This document shows positions 1-8,956 of a stretch of DNA of 64,000 nt, one piece after another. The DNA comes from Opitutales bacterium (GTDB lineage Bacteria > Verrucomicrobiota > Verrucomicrobiia > Opitutales > Oceanipulchritudinaceae): positions 62,001-126,000 of the forward strand of contig JAFIGG010000002.1 of assembly GCA_020831485.1 (NCBI GenBank), written 5' to 3'. The notes beneath the pieces were generated by a model, which searched no databases, had not been told where the DNA came from, and worked only from the letters and a program-made list of their open reading frames with translations. The position numbers were made by a program, and so were the translations under genes. Each line of letters opens with the position of its first letter. The first letter of the stretch is position 1.

Positions 1-1418
1 GTTCGCCTATTTCCGGAATCGGGATTGAGCTTTCAGACTCGCCCTACGTGTTTGTGAACATGCGTATCATGACCCGAGTAGGAAAAGCCGTTTGGGATGC
101 CCTCGGCGACAGCCGCAACTACGTGCGCTGTGTGCATTCGGTTGGCTGCCCTATCCAGAGTCCTGAGGACGACGTCGCATGGCCTTGCGACCCGCAAAAT
201 ACATGCATTGCCCACTTCCCCGAGGAGCGAACCATTTTGAGTTATGGATCGGGCTATGGCGGCAATGCACTGCTTGGGAAAAAATGCTTCGCCCTGCGCA
301 TTGCTTCGGCGATGGCCCGGGATGAGGGCTGGCTGGCAGAGCACATGCTGATCCTCGGGGTCAAGGATCCCGAGGGCAGAAAGACTTATGTTTCTGCAGC
401 CTTTCCGAGTGCCTGTGGGAAGACCAATTTTGCCATGTTGATCCCGCCGAAGGAACTTCAAAAGGACGGCTGGGAAGTCAGCTGCGTTGGAGATGACATC
501 GCCTGGATCAAACCTGGTCCCGATGGAAGACTGCGTGCGATCAATCCCGAAACCGGATTTTTTGGTGTGGCGCCTGGCACCAGCGATGCAACCAATCCAA
601 TGGCCATGGCGTCCTGTAGCCGGGACACAATTTTCACGAATGTGGCACTCACCGACGACGGTGATGTTTGGTGGGAAGGAATGACGCCTACCCCACCGGA
701 ACATTTGATAGACTGGCAGGGCGAGGATTGGACGCCGGATACCGGACGTCCCAGCAGCCATCCGAACAGCCGCTTTACAGCGCCGGCGGAGAATTGTCCG
801 ATCATTGACGAAGCCTGGCAGGATCCTGAAGGTGTTGAATTGGGGGCCATTGTTTTCGGGGGTCGTCGCATGAGTACAATCCCCCTCGTGTTTCAATCAT
901 TCAATTGGCAACACGGTGTTTATTTGGGAGCCACGGTTGGCTCCGAGCAGACCGCTGCCGCTGAAGGAAAAGTGGGTGCCATGCGGAGGGATCCCTTTGC
1001 CATGCTGCCATTTTGTGGATACCACATGGGCGACTATTTCCGTCATTGGCTAAAAATGGGGAAGAAGGTAAATGACCCACCGCGTATTTTCCATGTCAAT
1101 TGGTTCCGGAAGTCCGAGGACGGTCAGTTCCTGTGGCCTGGCTTCGGGGAAAATATGCGGATTCTCCGCTGGATTGTTGAGCGGGTTCGGGGAGAAGGAC
1201 ATGCCAGCGAAACACCAATCGGTTGGATGCCCCGTTACAAGGACATTGATTGGCGAGGTCTGGATTACCCGGAAAGCCAGTGGGACGAGGCCATGAAAAT
1301 CGATTCTGAAACCCTCAAGGTGCAAACCCTGGGCCACGAGGAACTGTTTCTTAAACTCTGGGATCACATTCCAAAGGAGCTGCTCTGGCAGCGGGATCTG
1401 TTGATCTCACGCTACTGA
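1..1418 (+). CDS. pckG: phosphoenolpyruvate carboxykinase (GTP), 5' partial
   Basis: GTP-dependent PEP carboxykinase, the cytosolic enzyme converting oxaloacetate and GTP to PEP, GDP and CO2, the first committed step of gluconeogenesis. The reading frame is open from base 3 with no stop, and the residues before the first GTG ([14 protein letters not shown]) match the family, so the gene begins upstream of the window. About 470 of the usual 600 or so residues are present. The kinase-1a P-loop PSACGKTN, diagnostic of the GTP family, is clear, followed by the GDDIAW metal-binding stretch. The C-terminus is intact and the downstream hydrolase starts 11 bases later. Family assignment is secure; the missing N-terminus is a window artefact. 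Confidence 0.97.
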   Translation, partial: SPISGIGIELSDSPYVFVNMRIMTRVGKAVWDALGDSRNYVRCVHSVGCPIQSPEDDVAWPCDPQNTCIAHFPEERTILSYGSGYGGNALLGKKCFALRIASAMARDEGWLAEHMLILGVKDPEGRKTYVSAAFPSACGKTNFAMLIPPKELQKDGWEVSCVGDDIAWIKPGPDGRLRAINPETGFFGVAPGTSDATNPMAMASCSRDTIFTNVALTDDGDVWWEGMTPTPPEHLIDWQGEDWTPDTGRPSSHPNSRFTAPAENCPIIDEAWQDPEGVELGAIVFGGRRMSTIPLVFQSFNWQHGVYLGATVGSEQTAAAEGKVGAMRRDPFAMLPFCGYHMGDYFRHWLKMGKKVNDPPRIFHVNWFRKSEDGQFLWPGFGENMRILRWIVERVRGEGHASETPIGWMPRYKDIDWRGLDYPESQWDEAMKIDSETLKVQTLGHEELFLKLWDHIPKELLWQRDLLISRY

Positions 1419-1429
1419 GCGAGATTCCT

Positions 1430-2542
1430 ATGAGTCCGAACTTTGTCACCAAATGTTGGTTATTAGCCGGCTGCCTTTGCCTGCTCACATGGTCTGCTAT
1501 CCATGCTGAGCAGGCATTCAGGCAGGGCTATGGTCTGGCTGGGGAGATTGATCGACTGGTGCCGGACTTGATGGAAAAATGGCAGATTCCAGGGATTTCG
1601 ATCGCACTGATTGAATCTGGAGAAATAGCCTGGACCGGCAGCTACGGTATCAAACAGACGGGAAATCCGGCACCTGTCTCCGAGGACACCGTTTTTGAAG
1701 CCGCATCAATGTCCAAACCGTTTTTTGCCTACCTGGTCATGCAACTGGTGGAAGCTGGTTTGCTGGAACTGGATCGGCCTCTGGTCGAATACTATGAGGC
1801 TGACTACATGGACGACCCCCGACACCGCAAGATGACGGCCCGCATGGTGTTGTCACACAAAGGAGGATTCCCAAATTGGCGTCCGGGTGGCAGACGCGGA
1901 GGCCAACCCCTACCCTTGCTCTTCGAACCTGGCAGCGACTATACCTACTCCGGTGAAGGCTACTGGTATCTTCAGCGGGTTGTCGAAAAACTGACAGGCT
2001 CAACACTCGAAACATTGAGTCAGCAAAAGCTAAAGATTCCGCTGAGCATGTTGAACAGCAGCTTCGTCTGGCAGGACTCGTTCGCGACTCAGGCGGCCGG
2101 TGGGCATTCCGCTGACGATGCCAAGCCCATTCTTCCCCGGCGCATTTACGAAAACGGAAACGCTGCATTCACTCTTTATACCACCGGATCGGATTATGCC
2201 CGCTTCATCGTCGAAATGATGAAACACGACAGATCCAGGGGCGGCTTGTTGTCACCAGAAGGACGTGATTTGATGCTTCAACCTGAAACACAGGTCAAAA
2301 ATCGTGATCCAATCGCACGGTCCGATCAGGAAGGCCAAGGTGAGGTCTATTTTGGGCTTGGCTGGAGGATCGACAAGGTCGCCGGAGCTCTGCATTTTTG
2401 CCACAGTGGTTCAAACCGAACTGGATTTCGCTGCTATTCGGAATTCAACCCCGAGACACAAAGGGGTATCGTTGTTTTGACGAACTCTGCCGGAGGTCAT
2501 AGGCTTTGGCAGACCCTTATTCGGGAAATCGGACCTCTCTGA
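1430..2542 (+). CDS. serine hydrolase, class C beta-lactamase-like family
   Basis: A 370-residue secreted serine hydrolase of the beta-lactamase/D-alanyl-D-alanine carboxypeptidase/esterase superfamily (Pfam Beta-lactamase, PF00144). A signal peptide is visible (residues 1-26, hydrophobic core LLAGCLCLLT, possible cut after IHA). The catalytic SxxK is S93-M-S-K96. The second motif reads YSGEGY instead of the penicillinase YxN, as is common in esterase-like members, and the third is HSG near the C-terminus. Substrate cannot be told from sequence; this family includes peptidases, esterases and transacylases as well as beta-lactamases. It starts 11 bases after pckG and may be co-transcribed, without an obvious functional link. 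Confidence 0.88.
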   Translation: MSPNFVTKCWLLAGCLCLLTWSAIHAEQAFRQGYGLAGEIDRLVPDLMEKWQIPGISIALIESGEIAWTGSYGIKQTGNPAPVSEDTVFEAASMSKPFFAYLVMQLVEAGLLELDRPLVEYYEADYMDDPRHRKMTARMVLSHKGGFPNWRPGGRRGGQPLPLLFEPGSDYTYSGEGYWYLQRVVEKLTGSTLETLSQQKLKIPLSMLNSSFVWQDSFATQAAGGHSADDAKPILPRRIYENGNAAFTLYTTGSDYARFIVEMMKHDRSRGGLLSPEGRDLMLQPETQVKNRDPIARSDQEGQGEVYFGLGWRIDKVAGALHFCHSGSNRTGFRCYSEFNPETQRGIVVLTNSAGGHRLWQTLIREIGPL

Positions 2543-2563
2543 AGCTGATAACCGGGCCAACTC

Positions 2564-3553
2564 TCAATAAGGCCGTACCAGACGGTCAGCAAGACTGGCG
2601 CCGCTGATGGCCGCCGCTTCGATGCGGGGGCCGTTGAAGCCATCGCCGCAAAGGGCGATACGGTGGTCTTCATCGAGGTAGTATGGCACCCGGAAGGGCT
2701 GCTTCTCTTTGTAGATTCGCGTGGGCTCACTGAAGCCCCAACGGTGGGAAGCACTTTCGACGACGTCGGACTTGAGAAAAGGTTTGGCTGCGGCAAGCAT
2801 GATCGGAATACGCTCCTCATCGGGGGCGTCCCAATAGCGTTCAGCAAATTTTGGGGATGAATGCAGCGTGATCGTGCCCTCGACTGGCGAAACGCCCTTG
2901 GCGTAATTGTCGCCAATCCAACGGAGAACGTCGTGATTGAGGTCCATGGCACCCGGATTGGGCAATCCGGCAGGACCCTTCAATTTGGCCATAACTGAAA
3001 TACAGCGGACGTATTTGATCCGGGAAAGCTCCTCTTCTTCATCGTAATCCAGCTCTATATTGCTCTCTTGTAAAAGCTTAAGTGACTGCGGTACCGGAGC
3101 TGTCAAAACTAGAAAATCACTTTGGTGGGTTCTGGTCTTGGTCTCTCCATGCGGGAGCACGGTGACGGTCCAGACATCCTTCCTGAAGCGGATCTTGGTG
3201 ACCTTCTCCGAATAGCGAACATTGAGCTCCTTGCTCAATAACTCGGGAATGCTGCGCATGCCGGTGATTCCCACATAGCGCATATTTCCGAGCGGGCCCA
3301 CATACCAGGGTTTCACCGCATTTTTATCCACCCAGTTTTCCACCCGCTCGCGAAAGACCTGTTCACGGGTGGTCACAAACTGAGCGCCGTGATCAAAAAT
3401 CGAAGCGCCTTCGGTGCGTGTTGCCATGCGGCCACCTGGACTCCGACCCTTTTCAATGAGCGTCAGGTCAACTGCGTATTCACGCAGTTTCCGGGCGACA
3501 CTGAGGCCGCTTATTCCGCTGCCTACAATAATACAAGACTGGATGTTCAACAT
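2564..3553 (-). CDS. FAD-dependent oxidoreductase, renalase-like
   Basis: A 329-residue flavoprotein. The N-terminal dinucleotide-binding motif GSGISGLSVARKL is followed by an acidic strand end (LIEKG) and GRSPGGRMATR, then DHGAQF. This pattern matches the renalase/amine-oxidase-like NAD(P)-binding Rossmann family. The C-terminal LCGDGFNGPRIEAAAISG is the second FAD contact. The ATG at 3553 is preferred over an in-frame TTG 24 bases upstream because it places the Rossmann strand at the N-terminus. The substrate is unknown. It runs convergently to the preceding hydrolase with a 21-base gap and no visible terminator. Confidence 0.85.
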   Translation of the reverse strand: MLNIQSCIIVGSGISGLSVARKLREYAVDLTLIEKGRSPGGRMATRTEGASIFDHGAQFVTTREQVFRERVENWVDKNAVKPWYVGPLGNMRYVGITGMRSIPELLSKELNVRYSEKVTKIRFRKDVWTVTVLPHGETKTRTHQSDFLVLTAPVPQSLKLLQESNIELDYDEEEELSRIKYVRCISVMAKLKGPAGLPNPGAMDLNHDVLRWIGDNYAKGVSPVEGTITLHSSPKFAERYWDAPDEERIPIMLAAAKPFLKSDVVESASHRWGFSEPTRIYKEKQPFRVPYYLDEDHRIALCGDGFNGPRIEAAAISGASLADRLVRPY

Positions 3554-3660
3554 AGCTAAATCAGGGGATCTTACCAAAGGTCAGGTTTATGGCAGCTTCT
3601 GACACAGACTGCAACCATATAACGGTTCTGAATCCAGGTGTTTTTTTACAAATCCAGGCC

Positions 3661-3690
3661 TTGCAAAAATTGCAAATTTTTGGCTAAATA
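3661..3690 (+). promoter_or_regulatory. possible promoter/operator upstream of the S9 peptidase gene
   Basis: TTGCAA at 3661-3666 could be a -35 box and TAAATA at 3685-3690 a -10 box, with 18 bases between. The palindrome TTGCAA recurs at 3670-3675, so the element could instead bind a dimeric regulator. The -10 lies only 7 bases before the ATG at 3698, which would give an almost leaderless transcript. Seen by eye only. Confidence 0.25.
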
Positions 3691-3697
3691 GCGCTGA

Positions 3698-5686
3698 ATG
3701 CTTCGTTTGTTGCTCTACCCTGTCGCTGTTTTGTTCTTGGCTGTATCCTCCCTTGATGGACAAGTCCTAAGTCGACTGCTGGGCTATTTCCCCGAGGATT
3801 TCTTCCGCGGCCATGGCATGAGTCCACCGGCGATCTCACCTGACGGAGATACCGTAGCCTTTTTTGTCAGTTCAAGAGACCGCAATCAGATCCGTCTTTT
3901 CCATGTTGGGGAAAAACGTGAAACCGTTTTGCACTCAACGGCTTCGGCTGATCAATCCTTCCATTCGGCTGCTTGGGCCGGGCAATCCCGCCTGGTCTAT
4001 CAGGATCAGAGGGGCAACTGGTATTCCATCCAGACACCGAATGGCAACCCCACGCAGATTTTCAGTTCCAGAGGCCATTACATTGGTTGGGGTTTGATCG
4101 CCATTGGTGATTTCTGGTCCGCCCAGTTGTTTTCCAGGCTTCTGAATGACGATGAGCATGTGCTTCTTCAAACAGAGGACCGCCGTGGTCGGGCCCAGGT
4201 TGTTCGCGTCAACCTGAAGGATGGCAGCGAAACAGTCATCCAACGTCCTCACGGCTCCATCGACGAATGGATCCCCACCCTGTCCGGCGATGTGATTGCC
4301 GGGACTCGGTATTTGAGAGACCGCATAGAGTTCCGCTATCGCAGTCCGGGAACCAGACGTTGGCAGAATCTTGATCGCTTTGTGCCTGAACGCAGGCATT
4401 CGTTCTCCTACTCCGGCCGGAGTTTGCCAACCCGCCGGTTTCAGTTCCTGACTTTTGCGGAAGACAATCACAGTCTCTACTATGCCTCGGACACCCGAAC
4501 CGATACCCGGGCGATCTATCGGATGGACATACGGACAGGGGAACAATCGCAGATAGCTTATGACCCTGACTACGATTTGTTCTCAGACCACAATCCCGGT
4601 CAGGGACCCCTGTTCAGCGCCAAAGGCAACCGCCTGGTCGGAATCCACTACCATCGGGAGAAACCACATACACACTGGCTGGATCCGGCTTTTGAGGAAG
4701 TTCAGCAACGAGTTGATCAGTTGAATCCAAATAGCATCAACCGGATCCTCGATTTCGATAATTCGGAGAACCATTTTGTCGTCGCTTCCATCTCCAGTCG
4801 TTCCAAGGGAAGCTATTTTCTATATGATAAAAATGCCGATTCAATCGTGGAGTTCGGTGTTGTGGACGAGCGGCTGGATCCAGAGCTGCTTGGATTGATG
4901 CAGCCGGTCTCCTTTGAAGGTCGCCACGGGCATCAAATCCCGTCCTACCTGACCATGCCCAAAGGGGTATCGACTGAAGATACTGCCTCAGTGCCGCTGG
5001 TTGTTCTCGTTCACGGGGGACCCTGGGTCCGGGATATCTACGGATACCATCCGGAAGTACAATTGCTCGCTTACAAAGGCTATGCGGTGCTGCAAGTGAA
5101 CTTCCGCGGATCGACCGGTTACGGGTTCGAGCATTTTGACGCCATACGCCAACGTTACGGGAGCGTTGCGGTTGAGGATATCGAGGACGCTATGGACGCG
5201 GCGTTGATTCAATTTCCGCAACTGAACTCCGAAGCTGTCGCTGTGATGGGGGCCAGTTACGGTGCTTACGCGGGCATGAATCTTTTGCTTTCCCGCCCGG
5301 ACAGGTACAAGGCGGGGATCCTGATAATGGGGCTTTACGATATCGAAAAACAGGCTCGGTACCTGAGAGAAATAGACCGCCACTACTCCTCTGGATATTG
5401 GGACGAAATGGTTGGCTCGGTGTGGGATTCTGACGCCTTGCGCAGTATTTCTCCACTACACCGTGTATCTGAGCTGCAATCTCCCATACTGGTGATTCAT
5501 GGCGAAGAAGATGATATTGTTCCTGTGGAACAGAGCCGACAGCTTGTTCGAAAACTTAATGATGCGGACAAGCCCAACCAAAGCTATCTGATGCGATCTG
5601 AAGGCCATGGCATTGAATCAGAGCAAGAGATTATCGCCGTCTACAGTCGTGTACTCGACTTCCTGGAAACTCAATTTAGAGAATGA
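3698..5686 (+). CDS. S9 family (prolyl oligopeptidase) peptidase, secreted
   Basis: A 662-residue serine peptidase of the acylaminoacyl-peptidase/dipeptidyl-peptidase branch. It begins with a signal peptide (LLLYPVAVLFLAVSSLDG). Residues ~35-390 have a beta-propeller character (repeated DGDTVAF- and TGE-like strands) and ~400-662 form the alpha/beta hydrolase domain. Catalytic residues are readable: Ser520 in GASYGAYAGM, Asp605/606 in GEEDDIVP and His637 in GHGIES. HGGP, the oxyanion stretch, precedes them. The expected role is cleavage of short peptides in the periplasm. The stop overlaps the next start (ATGA at 5683), so it is translationally coupled to the Sel1-repeat protein. Confidence 0.93.
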   Translation: MLRLLLYPVAVLFLAVSSLDGQVLSRLLGYFPEDFFRGHGMSPPAISPDGDTVAFFVSSRDRNQIRLFHVGEKRETVLHSTASADQSFHSAAWAGQSRLVYQDQRGNWYSIQTPNGNPTQIFSSRGHYIGWGLIAIGDFWSAQLFSRLLNDDEHVLLQTEDRRGRAQVVRVNLKDGSETVIQRPHGSIDEWIPTLSGDVIAGTRYLRDRIEFRYRSPGTRRWQNLDRFVPERRHSFSYSGRSLPTRRFQFLTFAEDNHSLYYASDTRTDTRAIYRMDIRTGEQSQIAYDPDYDLFSDHNPGQGPLFSAKGNRLVGIHYHREKPHTHWLDPAFEEVQQRVDQLNPNSINRILDFDNSENHFVVASISSRSKGSYFLYDKNADSIVEFGVVDERLDPELLGLMQPVSFEGRHGHQIPSYLTMPKGVSTEDTASVPLVVLVHGGPWVRDIYGYHPEVQLLAYKGYAVLQVNFRGSTGYGFEHFDAIRQRYGSVAVEDIEDAMDAALIQFPQLNSEAVAVMGASYGAYAGMNLLLSRPDRYKAGILIMGLYDIEKQARYLREIDRHYSSGYWDEMVGSVWDSDALRSISPLHRVSELQSPILVIHGEEDDIVPVEQSRQLVRKLNDADKPNQSYLMRSEGHGIESEQEIIAVYSRVLDFLETQFRE

Positions 5687-8600
5687 AAAAAGCAATCATT
5701 GCCGTATCAGGTGTAATGGCGCTCGCCTGCCTCGCTGGAGCTTTCATCTGGTGGCAAGAACCGGTTCGAAAGCTGGAACGCCAAGCCCAGGCTGGCCAAA
5801 TCAGCGCCATGATCGAGCTCGCCGATCACTACCTGGCCGCCGAACCGGCAGAGCTGGAACCAGCGGCGCATTGGCTTGAGCAGGCAGCCCGGTCCGGACA
5901 CCTCGCAACGGCTCGACGCCTGGTCAAGGCTTACGCAGACCCGAAGCATCCATTGGGTGCAGACCCCGCAAAGCAGAGGGAATGGACGCACTACCTGGCC
6001 AGGCGGGGCGACGCCGCTTCGCAATTTGAGTATGCAGAACTGGAGCGTAGCGATGAGCGTCTGACCGAAGAAGGCGTCAACTGGATGAGACAGAGTGCCC
6101 GGCAGGATTATGCACCCGCAGCCTTCGCTTTGGCAGAGCACAAGATTGCGAGCGAGGGCTATAGTCTCCGGGCCATGCGCAGCCTTCGGCAGGCGGCGGA
6201 CCTCTATCATCCGCCTGCTCGATACAAATTGGGGCTCTACCAGTTGGAGAATGCAAAAACAGAGCGCCAACGCTTTGATGCGGCGCGGATGCTCATCACT
6301 GCCGCGCAGGCAGGGGTCGATGAGGCGCTTCTACCAGCTGTCGAAATCCTGCTGAAACGACCCACACGGAGTGTGCGCTCCTATCTGAGGCCGGTTCTGA
6401 TGAAGGCCTGGGAAGACGGACGCAGCGATGTGGTGCCACACATCGCAACCCTGCGCCGCGCCTCTCGCAGCGACGACGCAATGCGTTGGCATCTGAAATC
6501 TGCCGCATTAGGCTACAGTGACTGGCTGCCGACAGTGGCGGCAATGAAGGCCGCCGAAACCACTGCGACTGATTGGGAGATCGCGGCATGGCGTGCACTT
6601 GAGGAATTGCAGGGAGATACCTTTACCGGTTTGCCGGCTTTCCTTGAAGAATTGGAGAACTGGCAATGGCTGCAGGCGATGGCCTTGATTGAAGCCGTTC
6701 TGGATTTAGTGCCTGAATCTGCCTCGCCGCCCTTTACTTTGGAAGCAGTTCCGGAGATTGAAGACCGAATCCACCGGCTGCATTTAGAAAGTCATGACCG
6801 ATTGCTTGAGTTAGCGGGTTCATATGAAATGCTGGCCACCGGTTTTGTTGTCACTACTCCGGAATCGCTCCTTGAACATATGCAGGCTGAGAATTGGCCG
6901 ATTCAGAATCCCCATCTGAATGTGCGGTTTTCCCTGCACCTCTATGCCCAGGGCCTTGTTTCAGCCTGGCAGGATGCCTACCACCGATTGTTGGATCTGG
7001 AGCAGGATGCACAGGCTCAAAACCTGCTTACAATCGGCTTCAGCCGCCGAGTTCCAGCCGCTCTGTGGATCTGGGCGAATAGTGCCATGAACGATCCGGC
7101 CCACCCGGCAGGCGACAGCCGAATCAATGATTGGCTGGCGATGGCTGCCAGTGAACAGGAGGAGGCTGAATCTGCACTGCGGATGCGGCTGCACAGTGCT
7201 ATTGGTATAAGCGCTGAGTCTGAGCTGCAGCGGCCATTTCTGATCGAGCTTGCCAGTGAGGGTCATGCGGAATCACAAACCGCCTTGGCATTGTGGGCGA
7301 GGACTGCAACTGCTGAGGCTGAGTCGACCATAGGCAGAGATATTATCCATACCTATCTGCGCGCGGCCGCCGATCGAGGGCATGCAGAGGCGGCATACCT
7401 GATGTCAGATGACCTGAGAGTGTCGCTGGGTGATGGAGAGTATGGATACTCGGAAAAGGCGCGGCACTATTTGGAAATGGCTGCAGAGAACGGTCACGTG
7501 GATGCCATGTTCTGGCTGGGCTCTCTGCTCCTGAGCATGGATCGTGAGGACAGGGATCTGATGGCGTCTTACAAATGGATTCGCCGGGCCGCAGAGGGAG
7601 GGCACCGCCACGCACGCCATTTTTTCACTGATTTCAGCGAGGGGGAACGGGTCGGAGCCCATCGAAGCCTATTCAACGCGTTCTACCGGGCGACAGTACT
7701 GGATGAACCTGAAGCGATGGTGGAAATCGGCAACTACTACCTTTGGAACCAATACAGCCCCAGTATTGAGGAAGGCCTGCATTGGCTGGAGCGAGCGGCT
7801 GAACAACATTATTTCCCGGCCTTTCATGCCATCGCAGGCCTTTATGTTCGCGGGACACGTGTTGAGAGGGATCCCCTGCGGGCCCTGCGCTGGCTGGAGG
7901 CGGCTGCAGAACTGGGCGATGGCGAATCAAGCTTTGTAATCGCAAACCAATACCTTGCCGGCACCCACCTGCCCAGGGATACGGACCGGGCCCAGCGACA
8001 CCTGCTGCGCGCAGCCGAGCAAGGGCATCTGCCTGCAATCGAGATGATCCGCTATTCAGAGGACTTCCGCGGCATGGTCCGGGAGTCCGGTGCCACAGCG
8101 CAACTGGATCAGCTGGAAGGCCAGATCGACCTCAGGGCATTCTATCCGGTGCGCCCTGTGACAGTCCTGAGGGGCCAAGCACAATCCATTATAAATGTAA
8201 GTCGATTGAGGCCCATCATTGATCTGGGCAATCGAAACCTGCGCCTGAGTGCGGATGTGAGTCAACACCTGATGCCTGCGCAGGCGTATCACTCAGCGAC
8301 GATCACCGAGCTCAAGCTGACATACGAAACGCCATATTGGCGGGACGGAGAAAACTTTGTCGTTACCGGAGGCGACCCACGTCTGGTCGGCGAAATCCGG
8401 GTAGACCGCGATCTGCAGGATGTATTGATGTTGGTGGTCAACGAGAACAAAGCCCATGAACCAAAGTTTCACTGGTTCCGCATCGGAAATCTGAGAGCGG
8501 ATCGCTCGTCCCGAATCAGTGAGTTCCTTCCGGAAATAATCTGGGATCGCAATGATCTTTCGATCTTCTTTTTCAGCGGTGGTAAGGAGTTGCTCAGTCC

Positions 8601-8949
8601 TTTGCGAAAGCAGGCCATTTATCGCAACCGCCCGGTCGACAGCCGATTCCAATCGGCAAAGCTGGACGGACAAAGGAATACGGATCCCACTGAAACAAGG
8701 GGGGCCGAACTGTGGAGTGCCGCGGACACGCGATTTGTCAGCGACCGCCTGGAATCGGGAACCGAGATTGAATTTCTGCTCAACATCAATTCACTCGGCC
8801 TGGTCGACGGCTTCGAATTGATCAGCGAGGGTTTTGAGGAAATCCCGGATTCCGTTATCCAAGGGCTGCTGAAACTGCAATTCTACCCTGCCCTGGAGGA
8901 AGGGATTCCAGTGGCATCCACGAAGATCCGAACACTGACTGTTTTTTGA
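5683..8949 (+). CDS. Sel1-repeat protein with TonB C-terminal-like domain
   Basis: A 1088-residue protein, membrane anchored by one N-terminal segment (residues 3-24) and otherwise probably periplasmic. Most of it is tandem Sel1-like (TPR-type) repeats, recognisable as AxxxLGxxY/AxxWxxxAAxxGH units around residues 45-300 and again around 480-800. The last ~63 residues (from GTEIEF through FYPALEEG) resemble TonB_C: a strand with hydrophobic spacing, ..LGLVDGFEL.., then a helix and the L-Q-F-Y-P-A motif corresponding to WRFxPA. Sel1 repeats usually scaffold protein complexes, and TonB_C domains contact outer-membrane receptors or act in energy transduction. The start overlaps the S9 peptidase stop by 4 bases. 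The function is unknown; linking the repeats to TonB is my inference. Confidence 0.8.
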   Translation: MKKAIIAVSGVMALACLAGAFIWWQEPVRKLERQAQAGQISAMIELADHYLAAEPAELEPAAHWLEQAARSGHLATARRLVKAYADPKHPLGADPAKQREWTHYLARRGDAASQFEYAELERSDERLTEEGVNWMRQSARQDYAPAAFALAEHKIASEGYSLRAMRSLRQAADLYHPPARYKLGLYQLENAKTERQRFDAARMLITAAQAGVDEALLPAVEILLKRPTRSVRSYLRPVLMKAWEDGRSDVVPHIATLRRASRSDDAMRWHLKSAALGYSDWLPTVAAMKAAETTATDWEIAAWRALEELQGDTFTGLPAFLEELENWQWLQAMALIEAVLDLVPESASPPFTLEAVPEIEDRIHRLHLESHDRLLELAGSYEMLATGFVVTTPESLLEHMQAENWPIQNPHLNVRFSLHLYAQGLVSAWQDAYHRLLDLEQDAQAQNLLTIGFSRRVPAALWIWANSAMNDPAHPAGDSRINDWLAMAASEQEEAESALRMRLHSAIGISAESELQRPFLIELASEGHAESQTALALWARTATAEAESTIGRDIIHTYLRAAADRGHAEAAYLMSDDLRVSLGDGEYGYSEKARHYLEMAAENGHVDAMFWLGSLLLSMDREDRDLMASYKWIRRAAEGGHRHARHFFTDFSEGERVGAHRSLFNAFYRATVLDEPEAMVEIGNYYLWNQYSPSIEEGLHWLERAAEQHYFPAFHAIAGLYVRGTRVERDPLRALRWLEAAAELGDGESSFVIANQYLAGTHLPRDTDRAQRHLLRAAEQGHLPAIEMIRYSEDFRGMVRESGATAQLDQLEGQIDLRAFYPVRPVTVLRGQAQSIINVSRLRPIIDLGNRNLRLSADVSQHLMPAQAYHSATITELKLTYETPYWRDGENFVVTGGDPRLVGEIRVDRDLQDVLMLVVNENKAHEPKFHWFRIGNLRADRSSRISEFLPEIIWDRNDLSIFFFSGGKELLSPLRKQAIYRNRPVDSRFQSAKLDGQRNTDPTETRGAELWSAADTRFVSDRLESGTEIEFLLNINSLGLVDGFELISEGFEEIPDSVIQGLLKLQFYPALEEGIPVASTKIRTLTVF

Positions 8950-8956
8950 TCCCGAT

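Noticed and set aside
33-896. 287-residue open frame on the minus strand opposite PEPCK
   Set aside because: It lies entirely inside the well-matched PEPCK gene, shows no recognisable motif, and is a shadow of that gene's codon bias.
1430-2542. Calling the hydrolase an antibiotic-resistance beta-lactamase
   Set aside because: The second motif is YSGEGY rather than YxN and the context is metabolic; the superfamily includes many esterases and peptidases.
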